Shown: positions 1 to 11,885 of the stretch, in pieces
Position numbering within the stretch: position 1 is the first letter of the stretch
Layout: the number at the start of each line of letters is the position of its first letter
Assembly (NCBI GenBank): GCA_022695795.1
Contig: MU404111.1
Span: 1-64,000, forward strand
Source: Biscogniauxia marginata
Taxonomy: Eukaryota; Ascomycota; Sordariomycetes; Xylariales; Xylariaceae
DNA: 64,000 nt
Direction of reading: 5' to 3'
Notes under the pieces: model-generated
Database searches by the model: none
Told to the model about the DNA's origin: nothing
Seen by the model: only the letters and a program-made list of their open reading frames with translations
Made by a program: the position numbers and the translations under genes

Positions 1-1720
1 ACTTCGCCCCGCCCTCCCCGACCCCCTCGGGTCCCCGGGGGCGGCCGCCCGGCCCCCCCCCCCCCCCCCCGTGCTGCCATCTTACTAGCTTTTCCTTGGT
101 GGGTATATATGCATGTATTGCGCTATACTCCCGCTCAGATTCTAGAACTTCACGTCAATACAACATGCTTCACTTTAAACGTCGAAGCCCTAGGACTCGG
201 TCTCACCAAGTCAATATTGCCCCCTTATGAACCCTGAGATACGCTTCCAAACGAAGACTCATGATGGTTGTGAGCCGTAGTCGGCGATAGTATACTGCTG
301 TTCGTCATCTCCTCATACGACCGTAGACAAGGGGATAATACGATTCATGCTAGTCCCAGTTCAATGCCATTCAGGCTGTTTGTGGAGGAGGTTCGATATC
401 AATGACTTGTCATAAAGTAGCCAGGTTTTAATCATAGGTACTTCACGCTATGCATGTATAAATTGTATGGCCCAATTGACTAGGTACTTCGTAGATCGGA
501 TAGTAGTATTGTATAGGGGTTTCAATGAAATATCATACAAAGCTGGTAATGGAATGTTAAGGGTATCGGCCTCCTATATATATGTATATATGTGGACTTC
601 CACCCATTTATCCAACTCATCCTAAACTAATACACTTTATCCCTCCTGTCTTACCTCAGCTACTTCTAGATGAAATTCCTCTTTATTTATTACAAAACTC
701 TTCAGTTTTCTCTCCTTGTTTTTTTTAGCCCTGTCCCGTTTTGGTTATATTACATTGAGCCCTATGCCATAGCCATCCTGCGCAAAAAGACGAGGAAAAC
801 GTGGTAAGATTTTAGATCCCGAACTATTTACTCCGTCTCTTAGTCGTCCAGTAGACCCCCAACTATAGTATAACCGGAAGCCTCCGCATTCAACACTCAA
901 AACTTGCAGTATTTTTACGGACGTCATGTACGTATTTATATCATATGTTAACATTACGAGACTGCCGGCAGACCACCTCACTTAATTTCAGGGGCCGGAC
1001 GGAGTAAGCGGGCCGACTTACGCCATCGGACCCGATCGGACGTTCGGGAGGATTCGGGGTCCCGTCAGGTCGGCAATTTTTGTCTCATGCGTCGAGCCAC
1101 GCGCGAGGGGATCCTAGAGGGGCACTTAACTAGCCAACGAAGAACGGATATTTAATTTCACGATATGCCTTGGGACTGGTATCTCGATCCGGCGAATTTT
1201 CTCGTTGCCGCAAAATTTTAATGCCATTGCTTACCTCCTATGTATATAAGTAGACCGAAAGGGTGTGCAATTATATGAGCTTCCGGTAAATGCCTGAAGT
1301 CTCTAGTGATTATTATTCTCCCCCAAGCTTTCTTTTTTCCCCCTCCGTCTCTTTTGCGCGAGTAAGAAGATCATCCTCAGCAGCTTGCCTTCGTACTATT
1401 CCCACCCATTGCCTAAAATCCCGCTACACCACAACCAGCAAATAATTCCAAGTGGGAGAGAGCTAGGAAATAACTATTCCCCCGAAGGTCGCACAGCATA
1501 ACCCATCAACGACCGCGGGGTTTTTGTATGTCGTGTCGTGTCGTGTCGTGTTGTGTTGTACTGTGTTGTGCTGTGCAGGTGCTATGCTATGTAGTGTTCC
1601 GTGCCGCGGAGAGACACGAAACGCAGCCACGGCGGCAAGAAATACCCTTCCAGCATCGGCGGGGACCAAAAGGAGAGAAGATAAGTGTGCATGAGGAGTA
1701 GCGCGCATAACTGCATGCAT
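1..1720. other. Gene-free left end with GC-rich start and poly-C run
   Basis: No frame here resembles a protein I recognise. Bases 1-70 are very GC-rich and end in an 18-base C run (53-70), unlike the mixed sequence that follows; this could be a scaffold edge or an assembly artefact. A second GC-rich patch lies near 990-1110. The short frames in between have no family features. Confidence 0.5.
1527..1576. repeat. Pentanucleotide microsatellite (TCGTG)n
   Basis: Four clean units of TCGTG (about 1531-1550) run into degenerate TGTTG/TGTGC units. It is a simple tandem repeat of no evident function. Confidence 0.8.
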
Positions 1721-2007
1721 GCATGAGCGAGAGGTGCTGTGCGGGGGACATTGGACGAGCCGTTATAGGTAGGCTTCTGGACGGGATACGACGCACACGA
1801 CGCGACCGGACGCACGTCGCTGCAGAGGCCAGCACTCAACTGACACAACTTGCGAACATCAAACCCCCACCTAAGCGCTGGGCCTTCGAAAGATATTCGG
1901 CACCGGACCGAAGTGCACGTTCTGTGTCTACGCTGATGAAGTACATTGGTGCGGCTACGGAGCATACGGGCTTATTGGCCATGCAACGTTCTACTTGCTC
2001 CCGCCGG

Positions 2008-2685
2008 CGTCCCTTGTCACGGTATATTCGCCGTAGTGGCGACGGCGAGAGGGCATGGGCCCTAGTCGCTAGTAGTTCCGCGGGCATTGAGCTTGGCACG
2101 GCGCAGGAACTTGCGACACGTGGGTTCACTGTAATACTGCTCGGGCAGTTGGCTACGGAGCTGGCAGACAAAGCCGAGCTCATCAAGACCGATAGTCCCG
2201 GGGCAGAGATTAAGAACCATTGTCTTGGACGTTATCATTGCGAGGATTTTACTGTCCAGGCTGGTGGTAGACGGACCGTCACTGATGCTCAATCTAAGCT
2301 CGACCGCAAAGACGGGGATCCCTGGCGTGGGACCCTACTCGGGTTGCAAAGGGGTTTTATCATCTCACTGACCACGGCGATGGCAAGGGAATTGACCGCT
2401 ACAGACGAACAGGCTGACTGCCGTGCCATCGTGCCAGGCGATGTTCACATATAATCTAATGTAGTCGGAATGGCACTAGGTTCTCCAGACGGCCGTGAGT
2501 CCGCGAAGGCGATGCTAGATAGAGCGTCGAGGGCCGCGGGGGAAGGTTGGCTAGAGTATAAGCCCTCGTGGTCTCATGCAATGCAGATCGGTATCTTACA
2601 GGCATTGCTTGGGTCGGTGGCGCAGCGGTTGATGCTAACTGCATTTGAAGAGAAAAGGGCTGCCGCTAAGACGCTCAAACATGGG
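2008..2685 (+). pseudogene. Broken short-chain dehydrogenase/reductase
   Basis: One frame reads like a fungal NAD(P)-dependent SDR of the 3-ketoacyl-reductase/17-beta-HSD type. The Rossmann start reads AWALVASSSAGIELG, where the family has a TGxxxGIG glycine motif, so key glycines are lost. It is followed by an ARELxA..PGDVH stretch and a C-terminal segment (GWLEYKPSWSHA...AQRLML.AFEEKRAAAK) typical of the family. An in-frame TAA at 2452-2454 cuts the protein, yet homology continues in the same frame at once. The middle, which should hold the YxxxK catalytic pair, is collapsed: LQRGF stands where Y.x.KGF is expected. The N-terminal 95 codons of the open frame (from 1723) do not look like the family. 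I infer a dead gene with deletion plus point decay. The identity rests on remembered family patterns, not on a search. Confidence 0.7.
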
Positions 2686-3273
2686 TGGCCGGGGCATTGG
2701 GACTGTATATCAAATCGTGGAATAGGGCCACTTGAAGATCAAAAACACTCTCGAAGATGTGGACTTGGTTCGCGTTCCTAATATTTTTTTTCTCTTCCAG
2801 CCTGGGCAGTAATCACCAAGCCATGTCTAATGAATGTTCTTTGCCTGTAATACGAACAATGGTCAGTCCCAGATTGAACTCAAGGTGGGAGTACCGACAG
2901 CATGGGTCAGGCTCAATGGCTAGCAATCCATTCCTACGCCAAGAAACATGTCAACAACTGACCTTGCGTGTCATTTCGTGAGTCTGATGAACAGCAAGGG
3001 ACGCCCTTTTTTGTGCTCGCCTGGCCTGGTCGAGGCACGGTTCAGTCCCGATAAGGCCCCCAAACAGCTAATAGGAGACTATTCTCGAAATCAAGCCAAA
3101 TATTGCCATGAAGCCCATGAGGCTCGGGTTAGAATGTGCCAGGGTATATAATACGGACCCTCGCATGCTCATGGTCGAATTATGATATTTTGGGGGGGGC
3201 ATCTCATGAAATGGTGAGACTACGCTGCTCTTCGGATGTCCTTTTTCGGCTATCATTTTCTTGGCGCGGCTTC

Positions 3274-4188
3274 TTAATTACCCCACTGTTGAGGTGCCGG
3301 AACCCAGGTATTGTACGGATGGGCTGAGAAAGTCTCGCCAGCAGAGGGCGATGCTGGATCAACCATTGATCCTCGCAAGGCAGGATCTACCATATCATGT
3401 TCCATGCCCACATCATGGAAATATGAGCTCCATTCTGGTGGCAGGCCGGCATTGTCTGGGAAGTTGACAAAATCCGAGTAGTGATCAAAGCCCGAAAAAT
3501 GCTGTCCTGGTCGGGTTTTAGTCACACGAACGAGAATAAGAAAAAGGGGTGCACAGGTGAGGTAAAAGACAGACACTTAGTAGCTAAGCGAGTGACAAAG
3601 TTGATGGGACACGAAACAGGCGGTCGGCTTACCATGATCGTAAAACTCGTGGCCCGGGACGAGCTGGTGATACGCCTGGCCGACAGCATGATCGGAGACG
3701 CCTAGGTCATGGTGGGATGAATCTAAAAATTGGGAATTCTGTACACTATGATCTGTATCTAAGTCGGATACAGAAAGCGTAGCAGCAGCTTCTGAAGCTG
3801 ACTCTTGCTCATTCGCTACCGGATGCTGACTTTCATCGGAAGTAGGGGCATCTGGCGATCTCGAAGCGGCATCATGAGCTTCATGCGAGATACGCTGATG
3901 GCGCGTCAACAGATCCCGACGCGAGAATGCCGAGCCACAATCGCAGATATAGGGCTTCTCCTTGGTGTCTGTAGTTGATATTAGCTTCCTGTCGTGTCTA
4001 GCTTGGTGGAGTAGGGTTCAGATGGAAAGTTGGGGTAACAAACGCGTTCGCACGTGGCGTTCTAGGTGCTCAGATCGCTTGAAGCTTCGTCCGCAGTGTG
4101 TACATAGACGTTGCTGTACTACCGACGACCCATCTCGTCGTCGACGGCGGGCCTGGGCTTGGGCTTGGTCTGTCTGCTTTTCGGCCAT
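3274..4188 (-). CDS. C2H2 zinc-finger transcription factor, shortened
   Basis: Exons 4044-4188, 3633-3968 and 3274-3506 join through introns with donor GTTTGT/acceptor CAG and donor GTAAGC/acceptor CAG, giving about 237 residues. Residues ~27-82 form two classical fingers, CTHCGRSF..HLERHVRTH then TKEKPYICDCGSAFSRRDLLTRHQRISH. This arrangement belongs to fungal regulators that combine C2H2 fingers with a fungal-specific transcription factor domain. The following residues (FVNFPDNAGLPPEWSSYF, then a W.PAPQ stretch) match the linker usual in that family. The frame then stops at 3274. The large C-terminal domain, which normally makes these proteins 600-900 residues, is not found in 2690-3273, where frames are short and interrupted. 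A third donor-like site at the stop (GTAATTAAG) leaves open a continuation. It is probably a truncated or decaying gene; DNA binding is predicted, targets unknown. Confidence 0.75.
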
Positions 4189-7100
4189 GAGAAAGGCAAG
4201 TCTATCTAAGTATATGTCCAGGTGGATGTGGATGTGTAAGTCTAAGTACGTATGGTTGGAGAAAGGGCAGAGCTTTCACAATGGTCGAATTGTGGGGGGG
4301 GGGGCAAGGGAGCCAAGGCCCAAGGGAGAGCGACACAAGACCAGGGGGGGCCACCTGATTTTGTAGTACCACCGTTCTTCTCCACCCATCATCTAGGTAT
4401 AAGTTCTAGACAGGGGGGGATTTCTTCTCTTTGAGGAGTCCCGTTGTGGGGTAACACCCTCTGCCGACATATCCCGTCCACGCCGGTCCAGAAGCCAATG
4501 ATAAGCCGGACAATCCACCGCCGACGCGTTGCTCTTCATCCTCCTTTGCTCCTACAATTCTAACGACTGGCTGTGGTTTTCGCTGATCTCTTTCGCTTAA
4601 CTGAGCCCTCTACACAGGCCCGTTTATTATCATCACCGTTATATTAAATCATTATTTGTGTTGCATGCTGGATGGACCCTGAAACGACATCACTATGCAT
4701 GCGGCGCTGAGTATAAGCTTTTTGTTCTTCCCCTTTGGACTTCTGCTGCAACTCGATCCCACGATACCAACATATTGTGGCTTTTTTTTCTTCTTTCTTG
4801 TCCCTTCAGATAACGGACGCGTGGTTTTAGAATGCCTACGTAAGGCGGAAAGCAGCATCGAAGAGGTAGGTGGCTTTTTTCTAGATACCGCCTAGTTAGG
4901 AAGGTATAGTACGGACGTATTGCGTGATCTATGTTGAGATAGTTGATAGACCTTATTCTTGTGTTCTGGAAGACGATTGCTCATGTCTTAATCAGGGGCA
5001 GAGTATAGGTACCCGGCTGATTTCATCCTTTACCTCAGCCTGCCACGCGTCTCATTGCTTCGACCTCGCCGGGGGGGGGGGGGGGTTTCTGTTTCGCCCG
5101 AAGAAAAAAATGAATCTGGGTCTTAAATCTGCTCATCTGTCATAGAAGAGGAGTAGGTGTCTAACGAGTTGTCAAAGACCCTCTCAAGGCAAATTGCTTC
5201 CCGAAAAGTTCCGAAACGAAGTTTCTTGAAGCTTCATATGAGTTTTCCGATGTAACGAATCTGCATAGTGTGCGCTTGTGTGGAAAGAAGAAGAAAAATT
5301 AGGGTTGTGTTTCCAGCTTGATACTTCGACTTCCGAAACTCCGTGGTACCGAAAAGGCATTCCAGATATTTAGGTGTCATGCATATCAGAGTAACAGTGC
5401 AACTAATGCCAGCTCTGCCTAAGTAAATCTTTAAATATTATGATGTCCTCGTGCGCCAGTCAGGAAATCTTTCGGATTCTGACACGTATTCCAGTTCTCG
5501 ACGTAATGACGTCTGACTTTATATTACCGGTTTGAGCAGGGAAGTTGTATATACCGAAAAAGGAGAAGAAAGGTGCATATACGTACCTATTTCAACTACC
5601 CCCTGGACTCGGAGGATCCTGTGAGAAATTGATCTTATCCTAGGTTGTTTTGGTTCATTAGACATGATCAGACCTACAAACATCCCGTGCCCGCCAGATG
5701 TTTGCCTCGGCGTATTTATGGCGACAGCTCCGACGAGCATGCTATTTAAGTACGCAGAGCTGAGTATAGTCTCATAACCCGAGTCTCGTTGCAAAGGTCT
5801 TCCTAGGTAACTTTAAACATCACCAAGGTCGACCACTTTCACGTTAATAGTCCGCCACTTTCCACATGCCGGCAGCTTATAATGGTAGAGCTACGCGTTG
5901 ATAGTAAACCCGGCAAGGAGAAAAGAAAATAAAGAAACAGATAGAAAAAAAGGGGGACGGTGGGGGTTAAATAGGTATGATCTGAGGTTATGTATTACTA
6001 GGTAGTTTCTGCCACTATGTACTTGCAACTATTAGCGTGGAAGCCATCTGCATAACGCGTGGGAACCGTGTCGATTAAAAGCTTATCTCCTATAGCGTCC
6101 TCCGCTTTAGTAATGTATTACGGGTCTCGATCCAGGGTTTCATCTTAGAATGAAGCTTAACTGCAGGTAGAGAGATATCGGAAGCTACACTACGCTAATG
6201 CGGTCGATCGATCGGAATTCCAGAGTCGAAATACGCAGTTGAAATGCGCAAAATCACACACAACGAGCATGTAAGGGCATCAGCAAGTAGGAGTGCAACA
6301 GGCAGGAATATTGTGTATAATATACTGCCATGACGTTGAGTAAGAGGCCTTTTGCATCGTGACTAGAAATCAAAATTCATAATAGCTCTTTTGTTTAAAA
6401 TATTCTAGGAGATACTGAACGGTGTGGGCATATCGATGGAGTTGAGCAGTGCAAATTTAAACTGAAGAAGGCAAGTGGGCCATGCATAACCAAAATTAGC
6501 CCACTGTGAAGGTCTTTGTGTACATCACCTACGAGGTTACAAATTTGGTGAGACGATGCGTCCTGGTTGCGCGAACCCATGATTACATCCAATGGGCTTC
6601 TTGTCATGTTAGCCATACAGTAATAAGAGTAAGTAGGTCTCAATGAAATGTAAGCATACACTATTTGCGATACGTCGTGAGGGTTTCTTCAGTTTCATTG
6701 CGGCGATAGGTATCGATTGACATCTTTTTCGTAAAGGCTATCCGTATATGTGTGTTTTATATACCGATAATGAGGTCCAAAAATTCAAGGTAAACTTTCA
6801 TTGATAGCTTACAAAATCATACTTCTGGGGGCGATACGTTGAATAGAGAGCGACTATCGTGCATCGATACAAGAGGCCAAGCAGCGTGTTCTTTTTTTAG
6901 CGCCTGGTTCCATATAAGCTGTGCGGCCAAGGCTGCAAGAGTGGCCAACCAACAGGGAATGCTTCTCAGCTGCCAGCTATTTCGGGTAATGCGTGGGAAA
7001 TGGTAAGTACGAGGCCAAGACTGGGCGTGCGGTTAATTAGACTTCATCAAATATCAACTATGCGAGGACCCTGCTTTGTCTAAAATCTATTGCACTATAG

Positions 7101-7740
7101 TCGTGGATGAAACTCCCGTTACTTACCTGCTAGTACTTCCCATAATGTTATACAGCGGGAAAATCGATGTAGAATATGGGCACTGGTGAAATCTTGGGAT
7201 TTCCCTTGGCCGATGGAATTTGACAAGTTTTAGAAGAGGCTCTTTCTCTACTACTTAGTATCTCCATTCGATGTCTTCAAGATAGCTGTACGGCCAGCAC
7301 AATCTCCAAGAGAAAATTGTCAATCTTTCGCTGACGTAGTAGCAGATGTATAACCGACTGATTCAGCCTCGGAGCTTATCGAGATACGGTTTGTAGGAGC
7401 TACCCGTGGGTGTGACTCGGGTCACTCTACCAGATCACCCATGGCATGACGTTTTGTAGATACAAGTTAATCTATGAAACGATCTCCTGCATCTCCGCTG
7501 GGCTATTAAAAACTGCTGCTTTAGTGACTATCTCGATTACTCTGCCTAGGTAGATATTATGATATCTAACATACGTGATCCTAAAGATTTCAATGACAAG
7601 AGGGCAACAAAGTGGAAACTCTTTAATTTGTTTGCAACCCGCACACTGGATTCGAAAATACTTGTTTAGACCGACTTCTCTCCTGGAACTTGAAGGACGC
7701 ACTGGAGTAAGCTATTTTTACGAGATCTTTGATGGAATAT
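4189..7740. other. Long intergenic stretch, no recognisable gene
   Basis: No conserved frame was found on either strand. Notable only are G homopolymers of 11 (4294-4304) and 15 bases (5071-5085), possible slippage or sequencing trouble spots, and several CT-rich patches. Frames of 60-90 codons show no domain, signal peptide or convincing splice pattern. Confidence 0.5.
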
Positions 7741-7866
7741 GTTAAATACCGGGCTATTCCCCTGCTATATGGTCCTACTGTGGCCTCCTGTGTATACACC
7801 TAGACCCACCCTTGGACTAATTTAATCATTATATCCTTATGTTTTTCACCCCATCTCAATATAATG
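7741..7866 (+). repeat. Upstream copy of duplicated permease promoter segment
   Basis: This segment matches 8465-8612. The CCCCTGCTAT...CCTACTGTGGCCTCCTGT core is nearly identical and is followed by CACCTA, CTTGGACTAA and ATCTCAATA blocks in the same order. The spacing between copies is about 724 bp. The copy nearer the gene carries a TATATATA tract where this one has TGTATA. Confidence 0.8.
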
Positions 7867-8464
7867 TAGGCTCTCCGGATAGCTACTGTGTGGATTCTCC
7901 GAATTAGAAGTAGCGTATTCAAGAGGAAGTCCCGCGAGATGAGTTTCGATAAAAGGGGACGGGAAGCAGGGCTGACGAAGGAAGGATAGCTGTGTACTGG
8001 AAAGACTATATTCAGTCGAGAAATGTGGGACTTCTTGAGAGAAAGACTCGGGAACATATCTGAAGGTATTGAGAAACCTCAGAGATCATGCTGACAACCT
8101 TGTCGCGGTGACGAAATACATCCCAAAAGGATGTCGGCTAGGCGATAGTTTAACCTAGCTGGATAAAATTTAGAATGCGTAGCTTTCTTCTCTGGGTAAG
8201 CTCGGGATCGTCGCGTTCTTATCAACTACGCTGTATTCCCAGGTAAGAACCGGGGGGCCTCAAAGCTTCTACGTGGGGTAGCCGATAATGGAGATAGCCC
8301 CTAATCAAATCGTGTTACGGCTTGATGCTGTCCAATCGCGGCCACATGAACCTTCGGCAGATAAGGGGAGGGGAGATAAGGAGAGAATTGTAAGAGGTAC
8401 CGAAAACTTGCGAAGTTAAACATCCATGTGTTTTGATATTGACATAAATCGCGTGCAATATAAG

Positions 8465-8612
8465 TGTTAAAATATGGGGCTATACCCCTGCTATACTGTC
8501 CTACTGTGGCCTCCTGTATATATAGGTGTGCTTCGCCCACCTATCTAGAGTCACACTTGGACTAAGACCCTTGATTCCCATCCTCATACCTTTGCCTTAT
8601 CTCAATAATACG
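8465..8612 (+). promoter_or_regulatory. Putative permease promoter with TATA tract (repeat copy 2)
   Basis: It lies 50-200 bp before the permease start codon and contains a TATATATA tract at about 8517-8524, followed by a pyrimidine-rich leader. It is the gene-proximal copy of the duplication at 7741-7866. The promoter role is inferred from position and the TATA-like tract. Confidence 0.55.
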
Positions 8613-8662
8613 ATAACTTCTAGTCCTAATCTTAGTACCTAGACACAACCTCAGCTACGAGG

Positions 8663-10643
8663 ATGGAACCCATCGAGAAGAAGTTACCGCAAAATGCCCC
8701 GTCTCCAAATGTTGATTTTGAGAAAGGCCAGACGCAACTGGGAACGATTCACGATGTACAGAACCTAACGGTTTTGGGCTACCAACCGGAGTTGCGGCGG
8801 AATAGATCCATGTTCACCCTTCTATTTCAGGCTTTAGCTATCGCTGCAGTAATCAATTACTCTCCTCCCCTGCTACATATTATGCATAAGCTGATAACGT
8901 AGTTAGATCCCATATGGCTTCGGAAGTCCCCTCATTAGCGCTATATATGGTGGTGGTAAGTTAAATAAGTCTCTTGCTTTATGTGCTACGCAACACTGAT
9001 ATTTATCAGGCCAGCTCCCAATGTTCCTGGGGTGGGTTGTGACACTCATTCTTGACGAGTGCATTGCTCTCTCACTAGGCGAGCTCGTCTCCAGATATCC
9101 AACATCCGCAGGTCCATACTACTGGTCTTTCCAGCTCGCCAACCCACAATATCGTACGGTCCTGTCCTTCATCACAGGATGGACTTGGCTTGTTGGCAAC
9201 TGGACTATTACCCTTTCTGTTAACTTCGGCTTCGCATCTCTGGTTGCCGCCAGCATATCTCTGTTTCATCCAGAATTTGAAGTGAAAGCCTGGCAACTCC
9301 TATTGATATTTTATGCCTTATGTATCCTCACATTCTTCATTGTCGCCTTTGGAAATAAAATCCTTCCCACGGTTGATACGATATGTGCTATTTTCACTGC
9401 TATAAGTATCCTTGTTACATGTATTTGCTTATCTGTCAAGGCGGAAACCGGGAGACACTCTCCTAGCTATACATTGGTATATAAACCCCAAACCTCCCTG
9501 TTGATGGGATGATAGATATACTAAGAGGCTAATCTTTACATAGGGTCACTACGATACGAGTCTCTCTGGTTGGGGTAGCTTTTCATTTTGGATTGGTGTG
9601 CTACCTTCAGCCTATACGTACGTTTCGCACGAAAGTATAGCTCCTTGATCTCTAAGACTAATAATGATATAGCTTTTCGGCCATTGGAATGGTTTCATCA
9701 ATGGCTGAAGAATGCGGTAACCCGACGGTCAAATTACCTAACGCAATATCCCTTTGTGTACCTGTTGGAGGAATAGTGGGCCTCTTCTTTGTCAGTTCTG
9801 CTATATGCTGAACCCCTGACTGCTTTACACCTCCCCGACCTCTTAACAGTATCTATATATATATAGAGAGAGAGAGAGTTTCACTAACTTCCTATGTTTA
9901 CTGAGCAGATAATTCCTATATGTGCAACTCTGCCAGATTTATCAGAAATCCTGGACGCACCAGTCGGCCAAGCATTGCCCTACATTTTCGGCAGAGTGAT
10001 GGGGTCCCCAGGAGGCGGCTTAGCACTGACTATTCTCGTCCTCATCATTACCCTCTTCTGCTCCATCTCAATCACAGTTGCTGCCTCTCGATGCACTTGG
10101 GCATTTGCGCGAGACAATGCCATTCCGTTTCCTCGACTCTGGGCCAAAGTTGACGAACACCATGGCACGCCCATCTGGGCGCTTGTACTAACTACGATCG
10201 TCCAAATGCTCCTCGGACTTATCAATCTGGGCTCTTCTTCTGCCTTCCTTGCGTTCGTTTCTGTCGGCGTTATATCACTTGCTGTGTCCTACGGTATACC
10301 AATTGCCATATCGCTGTACTACAGGCGCAAAGAGGTGAATGGTGCACGATGGACGATGGGAGGAGCCGTTGGGTCCGCTATAAATGCGCTCGCAGTGACT
10401 TGGATTGCCTTTGAGGTGGTCCTCTTCTCAATGCCCACTGCCTTGCCAGTGACGGCTGCGAGCATGAACTACGCTATCGTAGTCTTCGTTGGGTTTATGG
10501 CACTGAGTGCCATTTGGTACGGAGTTTATGCCCGGAAAGGTTAGTTAATTAATACTGAACTATCTATCTATGACTGACCGAGCATAAATGTACCAGTATA
10601 TCGAGGTCCACCAGAGTCTGATAGACTCCCCGTTGATTCTTGA
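8663..10643 (+). CDS. APC-superfamily amino-acid/choline-type permease
   Basis: Seven exons (8663-8848, 8907-8955, 9010-9476, 9544-9617, 9673-9790, 9909-10539, 10597-10643) splice in phase into 523 residues with no internal stop. A polar N-terminus leads into LGY.PELRRNRSMFTLLFQ, then PYGFGSPL..AIYGGG, LDECIALSLGELVSRYPTSAGPYYWS, the FSAIGMVSSMAEECGNP loop and a C-terminal RGPPESD tail. This is the pattern of the fungal GABA/choline/amino-acid permease group of the APC superfamily, with about twelve membrane segments. It should import an amino acid, GABA or choline at the plasma membrane; the substrate cannot be read from sequence. Length and motifs are normal and all introns have GT and AG ends. 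Intron 5 (118 nt) holds a TA/GA dinucleotide repeat. A duplicated promoter segment lies upstream. Confidence 0.92.
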
Positions 10644-11885
10644 AAGAGCAAATATTTTGGTACTGGAAAGCTTTGGTTCTAATGAACGCTTATTTTGTCA
10701 TTACTCTTAGTAAAAATAACGAGATTAAGCTTTTACACCAAGACATGATACAATTATCAGGGAATAATTTCCTGCAAGTGGGTTTACTATTAACTATGAT
10801 ACATTACGATCTTTTCTTAACGCTGTCATTCATACAATCCCAAGGTGCACTTGTCTTGATCAGTAGTCATAAACCAAGTGAATTAAATTGCTGTGTCTTA
10901 CGAAAAAGGAATTGTGCATGTAGATAAGGGCATAAACAATCCATCACTACACAGTGCAAAAATTGGTGAACATGGGTATTTCCTACTAGACGTTAGTTGA
11001 TCCAGAATGGGAGACGATAATGGAAGTTCCATCGTGGAAATAGTCCATATTCTGATATCGTGTCCGAGCAAACTGCTTCCGTAGAAGTTCCCTAGAATGA
11101 CGCCACTGAAAGTTCACAAGTCAGTGGCAGGCATCTTGTGTAGATAGCTCTCAAGTAAGAATAGTGGCAAATGCGAAGTTGTGGTTATTTTCCGCAAGTA
11201 CATTACTCTTCTTTAACCTCAAATTGATGTCCCGTCGCCCCAAACAGGCACAGAAATGAACCAATCTGAAGAAGACCAACCACTATTCCTCCTTGTGTAA
11301 AGATAACGTTGCCGAGTGCTGGGGCAAGCACTGCCGGACAACGACCGAGGTATACTAGGGTTAGTCTAGGGACCGAGTATGGAAGCTTAACTACAGCTTG
11401 ATTGGTCTGGTTGGAATCTCCTGGGGGTTAAAAAAACCAGCAATAAGGCTGCACTACTAGGTTGTGGGTATATGTGACAAGGGCTGATAAACTTGGAACA
11501 ATAATTCAATTTTAACTAATAATTCTCTTTAGTTTTAAGGGACTTAAGAGTCTAAGTTCATTCAAGAGGTTCCCCAGGAGTTCTATGCCTTTTTATACCT
11601 GATTTGACTGCCTGAGACTTATCTCATTCTATGCACGTCGGTACTAATAAATTCAATATCAGTATCTATCTCTAATAGCATCTTGTCTCATGACCAACTG
11701 GTCTTGGCAGCATTTACAGGTGTCCCTCCGTGTGACAGTATAAGGGGTAGACTATTCGAATTGTCCGTGAGCCCTTACAGCAATGGATTAATTCACACGA
11801 TTATAGTAGCTTCACGGACAGAGTCAAAAGCGAAGACCTCGTAGCAATGGTTTCGCGTTACATCTTCCTGTGATTACTGTTCCCT
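10644..11885. other. Intergenic stretch between permease and GST
   Basis: This is the convergent intergenic region and holds the 3' ends of both flanking genes. A 95-codon frame at its start overlaps the last permease exon out of frame and has no family features. I see no RNA gene or repeat. Confidence 0.5.

Noticed and set aside
560..680. Possible third copy of the permease promoter block
   Set aside because: Shares only GGCCTCCT, a TATA tract and CTCAGCTAC with the other two, too little to claim.
8849..8906. Stop after 79 codons in the permease read as a pseudogene
   Set aside because: It lies in a GT-AG intron; all seven exons join in phase.
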